IMG/VR virus record: IMGVR_UViG_3300032246_001368
Span: 47,584 to 111,583 of that record
DNA: 64,000 nucleotides
DNA from: a virus
Reading direction: 5' to 3' (one strand)
In this document: piece by piece, positions 48,406-56,044 of the stretch
Layout of the letters: each line of letters starts with the position of its first letter
Numbering within the stretch: position 1 is the stretch's first letter
Made by a program: the position numbers and the translations under genes
Notes under the pieces: model-generated
What the model was told of the DNA's origin: nothing
Seen by the model: only the letters and a program-made list of their open reading frames with translations
The model's database searches: none

Positions 48406-48813
48406 ATGCTTAAAAGAGACCATTGGACCATAGAGGAGGCAGAAGATATTCTTTTAGGGAATACTATTGCCTATACCAAGAGAAACGGAGTCGCTATTGA
48501 TGATCCAGAGTTCTATAGGAACATGGATCGTAATAAGGGTATCTATAAGATTGTTAATGATATTAAGAACTCTGAGAAGTCTATTTGGACCAATGATGAG
48601 ATTATAGACCATATTGATAATAATCAGTTTAAGATGGATGACTCTTGGACCAAAGAGGAATGGGACTCTAAAGGACGATGGAATCAAGGTCTAGAACAAT
48701 GTGCTATTCAATTTGGAAGCTTTAAAGAGGATCCAGAAGAGTCTTATAGTGCTATGGCCTATGATGTTTTAACCAAGCGAATTTATGTTATTTCCCCACC
48801 TCTTCCACAATGA
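48406..48813 (+). CDS. Early protein, unknown
   Basis: 135 aa, alpha/beta, acidic. ATGA overlap with the next gene. Confidence 0.55.
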   Translation: MLKRDHWTIEEAEDILLGNTIAYTKRNGVAIDDPEFYRNMDRNKGIYKIVNDIKNSEKSIWTNDEIIDHIDNNQFKMDDSWTKEEWDSKGRWNQGLEQCAIQFGSFKEDPEESYSAMAYDVLTKRIYVISPPLPQ

Positions 48814-49013
48814 GAACATTTAATACCAAGAACAAAGAAGGACATCCTATTACGTTTAAAGGAATCAAGTATCTCTTCCTTATTGATGATCAGGGAGTAG
48901 GCATCAGGAGAGTCGATAATAAGGTTCCTATGCCAGAGGACATTACTTCTCTTACTCAATATCTCTTTGAAGAAGGATTTGCTAACCCGGAGGACTTTAA
49001 AAATGAAGAATAA
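48810..49013 (+). CDS. Small protein, 67 aa
   Basis: Strand-rich; coupled by ATGA. Unknown. Confidence 0.5.
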   Translation: MRTFNTKNKEGHPITFKGIKYLFLIDDQGVGIRRVDNKVPMPEDITSLTQYLFEEGFANPEDFKNEE

Positions 49014-49248
49014 CGCAACGTTTGTTGATACAACCAATTGCGACATCTTTTGGTTTGATGTAAAGCTATATGGTGCCTATGAAGGCAAATATCAGGCCAT
49101 GATGATTAAGAATGCAGATAAGGAACATTGGGCAGCTCGAGATTATTTTAATCTTTATGTTTGGGCCGGAACGAGTAAGAAAGTTTTTATTACTAACGAA
49201 GATATTATTGATCTCGTTTACCAGGCTATAAACGACCCAGAATTTTAA
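49003..49248 (+). CDS. Small protein, 81 aa
   Basis: ATG 49003, overlapping the previous gene by 11 bases. Aromatic-rich (IFWFDVKLYGAYEGKYQAMMI). Unknown. Confidence 0.5.
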   Translation: MKNNATFVDTTNCDIFWFDVKLYGAYEGKYQAMMIKNADKEHWAARDYFNLYVWAGTSKKVFITNEDIIDLVYQAINDPEF

Positions 49249-49251
49249 TAT

Positions 49252-49314
49252 ATGATTATCCTATTGCTCCTTTTTGTTATAGCTATGTATTATAAAGACA
49301 AGGGTCCTCTATAA
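49252..49314 (+). CDS. 20-aa membrane peptide
   Basis: MIILLLLFVIAMYYKDKGPL: one hydrophobic helix and a charged end. Four bases after the previous stop. Confidence 0.4.
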   Translation: MIILLLLFVIAMYYKDKGPL

Positions 49315-49393
49315 TTTTATACCCCCCTGTTCAAAAAATTTTTTTGGCGAGGCGGGTGTTTATGACTATAGGCGCGCGGCCAAGGATAAGTAA

Positions 49394-49804
49394 ATGATAA
49401 CCATGAATAATAAAGATTCTCATTTACTCGCAGAAGCCTATACCCTTGTCTTAGAGGCCAAGAAGAAACTCACAGCCAAGCAGAAGGAGCTCGCCGCCGC
49501 TGCCGAACCTTATGACAAGATCACCAAGGCCGATATTATCACCATGGCCAAGAAGAAGTCTCTCAAAGAAGATGCTGCTGGTATCGAGGATCAAGAGGAA
49601 GAACATTGTGATGCAGCTGAGCATGGTTGTGATTGTGACGGATGTAACGAATGTATTGCCAATCAGAAAGAAGAGGTAAAAGAAGAGGCTCCGGTTCCTC
49701 ACACCGTTAATCTCAATAATGGAGATACCGTTTCTTGGAAAGGTTCCTCATATAGAGTAGAAGACGTCATGGGTGGTACTTTTAAATTAATCCCGGTTTC
49801 TTAA
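49394..49804 (+). CDS. Candidate internal protein with Cys cluster
   Basis: 136 aa (ATG 49403 is an alternative start). N-terminus NNKDSHLLAEAYTLVLEAKKKL has LAE-A, the maturation-site motif. Middle carries HCDAAEHGCDCDGCNEC, a possible metal site, and the C-terminus is a small beta domain (NNGDTVSWKGSSYRVEDVMGGTFKLIP). Confidence 0.6.
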   Translation: MITMNNKDSHLLAEAYTLVLEAKKKLTAKQKELAAAAEPYDKITKADIITMAKKKSLKEDAAGIEDQEEEHCDAAEHGCDCDGCNECIANQKEEVKEEAPVPHTVNLNNGDTVSWKGSSYRVEDVMGGTFKLIPVS

Positions 49805-49823
49805 TTTAGAGGGGTAAAAAAGT

Positions 49824-49832
49824 CTAAGTATT
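49824..49832 (+). promoter_or_regulatory. Late promoter (CTAAGTATT)
   Basis: CTAAGTATT, four bases, ATG 49837. Confidence 0.5.
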
Positions 49833-49836
49833 CTAT

Positions 49837-50277
49837 ATGGAATACTTGAACTATGGTTGCCGAAGGACCCTAGAAAAGGATCTTCCTTTTTGGAAGATAA
49901 TTTATTCAGATCCTGACACATTAAAAAACATGAATAGTTCTCCCCTCATAGAGAACTATTCTGATTTTTGGCTATATATCAATAGTGTTGAAAGATATGT
50001 AATATATGAGACCCTGAAAGATAAAGATGATAATCTCATAGGAGGATTTAGTCTTTACGACCGTAAGAACAAAGAATCTTCTTTCGGTATAGTTATACAT
50101 CCTTTATACAGAGGACACGGACTCGGAAATGTGCTTATAGATTTCCTCTGTGATACAGCAAGAGGATGTGGTATCAAGACTCTAAAGGCAGATGTATATT
50201 CTGATAACAAGGCATCTTTATCCTTGTTAGAAAGGAATGGTTTCCGTGCTATGACCTTACTTGAGAAGCACCTTTAA
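49837..50277 (+). CDS. GNAT acetyltransferase
   Basis: 146 aa. Residues about 83-97 SFGIVIHPLYRGHGLGNVLI contain the acetyl-CoA loop; LKADVYSDNKASLSLLERNGF is the C-terminal GNAT motif. Late-type motif; substrate unknown. Overlaps the convergent gene by 29 bases. Confidence 0.8.
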   Translation: MEYLNYGCRRTLEKDLPFWKIIYSDPDTLKNMNSSPLIENYSDFWLYINSVERYVIYETLKDKDDNLIGGFSLYDRKNKESSFGIVIHPLYRGHGLGNVLIDFLCDTARGCGIKTLKADVYSDNKASLSLLERNGFRAMTLLEKHL

Positions 50278-50623
50278 GTTTTAACATATACTTAATTTCT
50301 TCTACGATAGTAACGTCTTCTCTAGTATAGATCTTTATATCTCCTTTACTAATATCATGTTCGTCAATGTTAGTAATGGTGTATATATAAAATTCTGGAT
50401 TTGTTTGGAGTTGATTGTGACTAGCTTTTTCAAGCCATCGACCCTCTAGTCTCCTTTTGGTGGTAGCCTTAACCTCGATGTATCGGGTTTCATTACCACT
50501 ACCAGTACACAGATCCCACCCACATCCCTTTACTTTGGGTTTGCAAATTTCTCTTCCCTGGGACTTTTCATAGGCAATAACCAAATCAGTACCAATCCTT
50601 TCAATATCTAAATTCTTAATCAT
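50249..50623 (-). CDS. DUF3883-like / PD-(D/E)xK nuclease-fold protein
   Basis: 124 aa. GCGWDLCTGSGNETRYIEVKATTKRR gives the GxDL...IEVK pattern of restriction-endonuclease-like folds as in DUF3883; the C-terminus continues with strands (FYIYTITNIDE). Possibly a DNA-cleaving or DNA-sensing protein. TATAAT sits six bases before its ATG on the minus strand. Confidence 0.6.
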   Translation of the reverse strand: MIKNLDIERIGTDLVIAYEKSQGREICKPKVKGCGWDLCTGSGNETRYIEVKATTKRRLEGRWLEKASHNQLQTNPEFYIYTITNIDEHDISKGDIKIYTREDVTIVEEIKYMLKLKGASQVRS

Positions 50624-50629
50624 GTTTAT

Positions 50630-50635
50630 ATTATA
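50630..50635 (-). promoter_or_regulatory. -10 TATAAT, minus strand, 6 bases from ATG
   Basis: Minus strand TATAAT, ATAAAC, ATG 50623; no consensus -35. Confidence 0.45.
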
Positions 50636-50660
50636 CTATAGAATATTAGGTGTTACCCGC

Positions 50661-50669
50661 CTAAATATA
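50661..50669 (+). promoter_or_regulatory. Late promoter (CTAAATATA)
   Basis: CTAAATATA, four bases, ATG 50674. Confidence 0.5.
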
Positions 50670-50673
50670 GGAT

Positions 50674-51105
50674 ATGTTATCGTTTAAGGAATATTTTGAA
50701 GAGGCTGAATTAGCTCAAAGAACCGGTCATAAAAGTTTTACAGGTAAGGTGTTTGTTTATTTTAATATAAACCTTTCTGCTAAATTAAAAACTCCTATGT
50801 TTTCTATACAGGATACAAGCACCGGGAGAGTGATTGGACACGAGACCACCTTCATGGTGAGAGATGCAATATTCAAGGTCTTACAATCAGGAAATGAAAG
50901 AGTAAGAAAGGAAGGTAAGAAGAATGTCCATGCGGGTGTTGTTGGATACTTGGTACATGAAGAACCACGTGTTCTTCCTACTCCGGTGACCTATAATCCT
51001 TACAAATATAAAACCTTTATAAACATGATAGACGAAAGTCCTGCGCTTGCGGCTGATTTAGTATCCTTTAAGGATAAGAAGCTTACCGCAGAAAATGTAA
51101 AATAG
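50674..51105 (+). CDS. Candidate internal protein (FKEYFEEA start)
   Basis: 143 aa. MLSFKEYFEEAEL resembles the T4 capsid-targeting sequence (FEE-A). Body alpha/beta (GKVFVYFNINLSAKLKTPMFSI; STGRVIGHETTFMVRDAIF). Function unknown. Confidence 0.6.
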   Translation: MLSFKEYFEEAELAQRTGHKSFTGKVFVYFNINLSAKLKTPMFSIQDTSTGRVIGHETTFMVRDAIFKVLQSGNERVRKEGKKNVHAGVVGYLVHEEPRVLPTPVTYNPYKYKTFINMIDESPALAADLVSFKDKKLTAENVK

Positions 51106-51134
51106 AATATACTTTAGACTAATTATTATAACAT

Positions 51135-51521
51135 ATGAATAAAGACCAATTTAATTTACAAGAAGCTTACAGCAAAATTTATCTCAAAGAAGATGAAGAT
51201 TTCCATGATCAAATAACTCCATCAGCACACGAGAGAGCCGAGTCAGTTTATGGAGAAGAGATTCCTCCGGTAGAAGGAGAAGACGAAGAATGGGGTGAAG
51301 GTTCTGATGATACTCTCCCTCCAGCATCTTATCCAGTGGATGAAGATGAGGACGAGGGTGATGAAGATCTTACTGAAAAGAAAGAGAAATTTACTATCAA
51401 TACACCTACACAAGCCCAGTTAATTTCCAAAATGAGATCTCCAGTGCACAAGCCCACCATGCAAATCAAACCTAAAAAGGGTATCTATAATCGCCAACAA
51501 TTTAAAAACAATCATGAGTAA
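51135..51521 (+). CDS. Candidate internal protein, acidic
   Basis: 128 aa. MNKDQFNLQEAYSKIYLKED has LQE-A. The middle is strongly acidic and disordered (DEEWGEGSDDTL, DEDEDEGDEDL), the C-terminus basic. Overlaps the next gene by 8 bases. Confidence 0.6.
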   Translation: MNKDQFNLQEAYSKIYLKEDEDFHDQITPSAHERAESVYGEEIPPVEGEDEEWGEGSDDTLPPASYPVDEDEDEGDEDLTEKKEKFTINTPTQAQLISKMRSPVHKPTMQIKPKKGIYNRQQFKNNHE

Positions 51522-51957
51522 ATTTCAAAGACTCTATGAATCTCTTCTTACAGAGATGCCTCATATTTCTTTTGAAATAAAGGGGAAACATTTTGACTTT
51601 GATTTGGAAATGGAAAAGCATCAGAAGGATTGGTTTGGATTGGTGCGTTTAATGCATAATGTTTTATCGTCCAATTCGATAGAAGACAAGTATAATAATG
51701 TTTTAACTCTTAATACAAGAGAAGAAAAGGAAGCCTTTGTAGAGGCATTACGCCACAATCCTACTTTCAATGCCTTTTTGAAAAGATTTTACAATAAAAC
51801 TTTTGATGATCTTATAAATGTTGAAAGAGGTAATCCCAGATTAAATGTTTCACATAAGAACAATACTTCTCCTTTAGGGCCAGTATTATCTAAAGACTTC
51901 AGTCCTAATGCCAGAGCAGCTGGTGGAGGAGAAACCTCCGGGCCTACTTCTGGTTAG
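51514..51957 (+). CDS. Possible internal protein, unknown
   Basis: 147 aa. N-terminus MSKFQRLYESLLTEMPH has LTE near residue 14, a weaker match to the maturation motif. Gly/Ser/Asn-rich end. Confidence 0.5.
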   Translation: MSKFQRLYESLLTEMPHISFEIKGKHFDFDLEMEKHQKDWFGLVRLMHNVLSSNSIEDKYNNVLTLNTREEKEAFVEALRHNPTFNAFLKRFYNKTFDDLINVERGNPRLNVSHKNNTSPLGPVLSKDFSPNARAAGGGETSGPTSG

Positions 51958-51966
51958 AGAGGTAAA

Positions 51967-51974
51967 TATAAATA
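51967..51974 (+). promoter_or_regulatory. Canonical late promoter TATAAATA
   Basis: TATAAATA, two bases, ATG 51977. Confidence 0.55.
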
Positions 51975-51976
51975 CA

Positions 51977-52405
51977 ATGCGTACAAAAGATTCCATTCTT
52001 TTAGAAGATGCTTACGTAAAGGCTCGTGTCTTACAAGAAGCAAGATTTCGTGATATAGCTGCTGCTGCTGCCTTAGGTCTCTCAGCTGCTAAGGCTGGTA
52101 TGACTCCAGATGATTTAGCTGACAAGCACGGAATGAATCCTCCTATTGTTCAACAAGCAGTTAAACATGAAGAACCAGTAGAAAGCAATTATCATAAAGC
52201 CAAGGTAGCTTATGATAAGGCGGTTAAAGAAAGAAAAGCTGATGAATCACTTTTAAAGGATATAGCATTGGATACAGATTTATCAAAAAGATTTGCAGGT
52301 CATTTAGTTTTACAAGGTCTTAATGTTCCTGATATTATCAGGAAAGCATCTGATGGTTATGCTGACGAGTTTAAAAGGGCAGCTTCTAGTCAAAATTTAG
52401 AATAA
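51977..52405 (+). CDS. Candidate internal protein, helical
   Basis: 142 aa. MRTKDSILLEDAYVKARVLQEARF contains the AY motif and LQE-A. Ala-rich helical body. ATG 51977 follows a late motif. Confidence 0.6.
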   Translation: MRTKDSILLEDAYVKARVLQEARFRDIAAAAALGLSAAKAGMTPDDLADKHGMNPPIVQQAVKHEEPVESNYHKAKVAYDKAVKERKADESLLKDIALDTDLSKRFAGHLVLQGLNVPDIIRKASDGYADEFKRAASSQNLE

Positions 52406-52454
52406 AGCATTACAGAAATGGGGGCATGTTGCTGTAAATAATAGCAATAGTTTT

Positions 52455-52682
52455 ATGACTCTCAAAGAAACACAAGAATTAATTGACAATACTCAAGCAG
52501 TATTAATTAAAGATTTTATTACAGTTCACCATCGCAAGCCAGAAGGTAAAGAACTCCTTCAACATTTGAAACATATCTTCAAAGAAGGTTACCAAGAAGA
52601 TATTTTAGAAAATTCTTTAGGCGAAGAAGTAAATTGCCCTAACGATTATTATAAACTTTTATTATTAGTAGCTGCTTCCTGA
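52455..52682 (+). CDS. Small acidic helical protein, 75 aa
   Basis: Helical, unknown; followed by about 120 bp without a gene. Confidence 0.5.
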   Translation: MTLKETQELIDNTQAVLIKDFITVHHRKPEGKELLQHLKHIFKEGYQEDILENSLGEEVNCPNDYYKLLLLVAAS

Positions 52683-52803
52683 TAATTTATTTTTTAATAA
52701 TATTGGCAAGTAATATCCAGGTTGTTATAAAAGAACCTGCAACAAGTTTTAAAAAGAAACAAATATCCACACTCATGATAATACTTATGAGATAAAGGGG
52801 GTA

Positions 52804-53526
52804 TTAAAATGAGATTTCCGTTGCGTAGAATTTTTTAAAGTCTTCCAAAGATAATTCTTTATCAAAGAGATTTAGTCTATAATCAGATATCTTTTGTAAG
52901 TGTCCGCTATAGCGTAAAGTCTTAAAGGCTAAATTGCCTATGGAATATTCTCCACCTTCTTTTAACCCATTGGTTCTTAAAAGTTTGATTTCATCTCTTA
53001 TAACTTTAAAATCTTCTAACGGAGCCTTACGAACGATCATATCATCTATTCTATTTTGAAATTCATGTGCAATTTTTAAAACCTCTGGATCATCTAAAGT
53101 ATTAGTAGGTTCGCGAGGTTCTACTAACCATTCATTTTTAACTAAATCATAGATGGCTTTATTCTCATATTCTGTCTCTATATCTTTTAAGTTGACTTCC
53201 ACTGGATAACCCTTTAAAGTTATATTATGTCTTTCATTAAATTCTTTGCTTTTGGTAGCGAAATAATCAAGAACCGTATCCTTATATGAGTCTTCTTTTG
53301 GTTCTGCTATAATATGAAGATCCCAATCACTCTCGGCTCTCCATTGATACGAACAGAGAGACCCGGTCAAGATCACGTGTTTAATTTTTATAGGGCCTAC
53401 AATGTCATCCAAAAATTCTTTAGATATCTGTAATAGTTTTTGTCTTATCTCTGGAAGAAGAACATTATCTTCTCCCCAAATTCTTGGATTTAATTTCGAT
53501 TCCATTGATAAATTACTTATTGCCAT
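52804..53526 (-). CDS. Nucleotidyltransferase (Pol beta superfamily)
   Basis: 240 aa. Residues about 52-72 VILTGSLCSYQWRAESDWDLHII give the GS...DxD motif of minimal nucleotidyltransferases, with a later acidic residue in PVEVNLKDIE. Helical C-terminal half. A SD-like GAGG precedes the ATG. Target unknown; related phage proteins are annotated only as nucleotidyltransferases. Confidence 0.7.
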   Translation of the reverse strand: MAISNLSMESKLNPRIWGEDNVLLPEIRQKLLQISKEFLDDIVGPIKIKHVILTGSLCSYQWRAESDWDLHIIAEPKEDSYKDTVLDYFATKSKEFNERHNITLKGYPVEVNLKDIETEYENKAIYDLVKNEWLVEPREPTNTLDDPEVLKIAHEFQNRIDDMIVRKAPLEDFKVIRDEIKLLRTNGLKEGGEYSIGNLAFKTLRYSGHLQKISDYRLNLFDKELSLEDFKKFYATEISF

Positions 53527-53604
53527 TTCCTCTAAAACACTTTATTTTCATCTAAAGAATTTATTTTTAATATGAATAATACAACCAAATCGCCATTTAC
53601 GTGG

Positions 53605-53612
53605 TAAATAGT
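53605..53612 (+). promoter_or_regulatory. Late-like motif (TAAATAGT)
   Basis: TAAATAGT, four bases, ATG 53617. Confidence 0.35.
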
Positions 53613-53616
53613 AAAA

Positions 53617-53823
53617 ATGGTAATTAAAGCTAAATACCTTACTGCTATCATTTTACTCGCTATTTTCTGTAGCTCTCTCATTTACGAGATTACAGGGGGT
53701 AGTAACAGTTTTTCTTTTATACTATCTGGTATAATAATTGGTTCAGCATTAGGAGTATCTACCTATTGTGCAGTAGTTCATTATGGTTCAAAAGTAATGT
53801 CAAAATTTTTTAAAGATGTTTAA
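53617..53823 (+). CDS. Two-span membrane protein, 68 aa
   Basis: Helices at about residues 7-25 and 34-56 (YLTAIILLAIFCSSLIYEI; FILSGIIIGSALGVSTYCAVV). Small holin-like size, but no lysis neighbours. Overlaps the next gene by 8 bases. Confidence 0.55.
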   Translation: MVIKAKYLTAIILLAIFCSSLIYEITGGSNSFSFILSGIIIGSALGVSTYCAVVHYGSKVMSKFFKDV

Positions 53824-54028
53824 AATAGATGATTACATCACCAAAGAGGGTGATAGGTTTTTTGTAGATATTGAAGACCGAAAGAAGGGTCCTGAGGTTG
53901 GTATTGAACAAGGTGATATAATCAAATTTACCTATGAAGGTAAAAGATATATTTCCAAAGTAATAAAATTTGGTAGCGAGCCAGGTCTTTTTGAGTTGAT
54001 AAATGTTAGAAGTGTAGTTAAGATTTAA
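53816..54028 (+). CDS. Small beta protein, 70 aa
   Basis: GIEQGDIIKFTYEGKRYISKVIKF suggests a small SH3-like barrel. Unknown. Confidence 0.5.
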   Translation: MFKIDDYITKEGDRFFVDIEDRKKGPEVGIEQGDIIKFTYEGKRYISKVIKFGSEPGLFELINVRSVVKI

Positions 54029-54036
54029 TTCTTACT

Positions 54037-55011
54037 ATGACAGATATACATTCTATCAGATATGGGTATTACAACAATCCAATACTAGGATATAATGATG
54101 TTTACCTTTTACCAGGGTATTCAGAATTAGATTCTAGGAGTGAGGCTAATACTTCAATTGAATTTGGTAATCGAATATTCAAACTACCTATTACCCCTTC
54201 TAACATGGGTACAGTTATCAACGAGAAGTGGTCTAAATGGCTTTCAGCAAATGATTATTTTTATGTGATGCATCGTTTCGATAAGTGTACAGTTCCATTT
54301 GTTCGTAAAGCTAATATAGAAAGATGGAAGACTATTAGTATCAGTACTGGTGTTAATGAAGATACTCTAGAAGAGTTAATTGATATTTCTAAAAGAGGAT
54401 TGACAGTTGATTACGTCACTATCGACGTTGCACACGGACATCATAAGAAAGTTAAAGAACGTATTAAATGGGTCAAAGAACTTTTACCTGATGCCTTTGT
54501 AATTGCTGGAAATACAGCAACAGCGGAAGCAACTCTAGCATTAGAAGAATGGGGAGCAGACGCAACAAAGTGTTTGATAGGAACCGGAGCAGCCTGTAGT
54601 ACAAAATATCAAACAGGTTTCCATGTACCTGCTTTTAGTTGTTTGAAAGAATGTAGTTTAGTTGCTAAGAAACCTGTTATAGCTGATGGCGGTGCTCAAT
54701 ATTATGGGGACATTGCCAAAGCATTAGTTGCAGGGGCTTCCATGATCATGTCTGGCCACTTCTTTGCATCTTGTTCAGATTCTCCGGCACCAGAGATAGA
54801 CGGCAAGAAAATATACTTTGGTAATGCATCCGCAGCTGCAAAGGGACAAAAGAAACACGTAGAAGGTTTCGAGTTGCAAATTGAAAATAGTAACTTAAGT
54901 CTTGAAGAAAGATTAAACGAAATCAAAGAAGCCTTACAGAGTTCTATAAGCTATGCAGGTGGAAAGGATTTAAATTGTTTTAATAAAGTAAAATATGTCA
55001 CAACAAAATAA
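54037..55011 (+). CDS. guaC: GMP reductase
   Basis: 324 aa, full length for the IMPDH/GMPR family without a CBS insert. IGTGAACSTKYQTG carries the catalytic Cys (about residue 187), KPVIADGGAQYYGDIAKALVAGASMIMSGHFFA is the phosphate-binding part, and VQ/LQSSISYAGGKDL matches GuaC rather than IMP dehydrogenase. Converts GMP to IMP with NADPH. A phage copy would shift guanine toward inosine/adenine nucleotides, which suits an AT-rich genome. Overlaps the next gene by 17 bases. Confidence 0.85.
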   Translation: MTDIHSIRYGYYNNPILGYNDVYLLPGYSELDSRSEANTSIEFGNRIFKLPITPSNMGTVINEKWSKWLSANDYFYVMHRFDKCTVPFVRKANIERWKTISISTGVNEDTLEELIDISKRGLTVDYVTIDVAHGHHKKVKERIKWVKELLPDAFVIAGNTATAEATLALEEWGADATKCLIGTGAACSTKYQTGFHVPAFSCLKECSLVAKKPVIADGGAQYYGDIAKALVAGASMIMSGHFFASCSDSPAPEIDGKKIYFGNASAAAKGQKKHVEGFELQIENSNLSLEERLNEIKEALQSSISYAGGKDLNCFNKVKYVTTK

Positions 55012-55201
55012 TAACCCAGAATTAATTGAAGAATATCTTTATCTTGTCATAAGCAAAGATAAGGATGAGTTAGGTAACCCTCACATGGAGGTTGCCCAAT
55101 ACCGTAAAGGAAAATTTTATTTCTTTGGATGGCAAACACCAGAACCTATAGAAATTTTTGAATCTTGGAAAGAATTAGTAGTCTCTTTAAAGAATGAATA
55201 A
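54995..55201 (+). CDS. Small protein, 68 aa
   Basis: Strand-rich (YLYLVISKDKDELGNPHMEVAQYRKGKFYFFGW). Operon with guaC. Unknown. Confidence 0.5.
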   Translation: MSQQNNNPELIEEYLYLVISKDKDELGNPHMEVAQYRKGKFYFFGWQTPEPIEIFESWKELVVSLKNE

Positions 55202-55430
55202 GAAACAAAAATTGCAGCTATGTAATACTACCATTATTTGGTTGAGTAAAGAAGTAGCTGAAGTTTCTTATATTATAGAAAGACTAAAAAAGACATCTCA
55301 TATCAAAGGATATACTGTAGGTCAATATAGTATGGATGATATTGATATATTAGAGTATAAATTAAAAGAATTGAATTGCCGTTCCGACTTTGAATCCCGT
55401 AATATTAAAAGAATAAGAGATGAATACTGA
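55194..55430 (+). CDS. Small coiled-coil protein, 78 aa
   Basis: Helical; overlaps both neighbours by 8-11 bases, indicating translational coupling. Confidence 0.5.
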   Translation: MNKKQKLQLCNTTIIWLSKEVAEVSYIIERLKKTSHIKGYTVGQYSMDDIDILEYKLKELNCRSDFESRNIKRIRDEY

Positions 55431-55776
55431 ACTTAAAAACCTTACAGATAGAGTACATGCATTGGCACAAAAAGTCAAAGCCACTAATATTCAAGAAGTT
55501 GTCGATGATCCTGAATGGCAAAAACTTCGAGTTTGGCTTAAAGGTAAATGGGCAAATCATGGGCCAGAATGTGTAAAAAGATTGGAAGAGTATTTTGAAA
55601 AGGATAAGACAGATCCTTGGCGGGTACGACGAGTTTTAAATTATGTTACCTGTTCTGGATTTAGAACCGGCGCTATTAAGGAACCTTCAGTTGATGGTCT
55701 CAGAGAAAAGGTGAGGAATACCTGGAATCAATTGTTGGGGGATAAATCAACTCATCGACTTGGCGGTAAACTTTAA
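55420..55776 (+). CDS. Small helical protein, 118 aa
   Basis: Basic, Trp-containing helices (PEWQKLRVWLKGKWANHGPECVKRLEEYF). Unknown. Confidence 0.55.
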   Translation: MNTELKNLTDRVHALAQKVKATNIQEVVDDPEWQKLRVWLKGKWANHGPECVKRLEEYFEKDKTDPWRVRRVLNYVTCSGFRTGAIKEPSVDGLREKVRNTWNQLLGDKSTHRLGGKL

Positions 55777-55778
55777 GG

Positions 55779-55786
55779 TAAGTAGA
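55779..55786 (+). promoter_or_regulatory. Weak late-like motif (TAAGTAGA)
   Basis: TAAGTAGA, four bases, ATG 55791. Confidence 0.3.
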
Positions 55787-55790
55787 CTAT

Positions 55791-56033
55791 ATGTCTAAAC
55801 TTACAGATAGAAGCACGGCTCCTAAAAAATTATCTAAAACAGATAAGAAAGCATTCTGGAGAGCCAAAAAGAAAATAGCTTACCAAGATTTAAAACAAGC
55901 CAAGAAAACTAATAATATTGGATGGGTTAAAATGCTTCATAAGCGTATTAACAAATACAATAGTCACATAGGTGAGTCATTCAATGATAAGGTAAATTGT
56001 ATATTAGAATCAATTGATGTGGTAAAAGGATAA
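55791..56033 (+). CDS. Small basic protein, 80 aa
   Basis: Lys-rich helices (DKKAFWRAKKKIAYQDLKQAKK). Unknown. Confidence 0.5.
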   Translation: MSKLTDRSTAPKKLSKTDKKAFWRAKKKIAYQDLKQAKKTNNIGWVKMLHKRINKYNSHIGESFNDKVNCILESIDVVKG

Positions 56034-56038
56034 GTATA
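56031..56038 (+). promoter_or_regulatory. Late promoter (TAAGTATA)
   Basis: TAAGTATA, six bases, ATG 56045; overlaps the previous stop. Confidence 0.4.
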
Positions 56039-56044
56039 TTAGGT

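Noticed and set aside
53617-53823. Holin gene
   Set aside because: Size and two membrane spans would fit, but no endolysin or spanin lies nearby.
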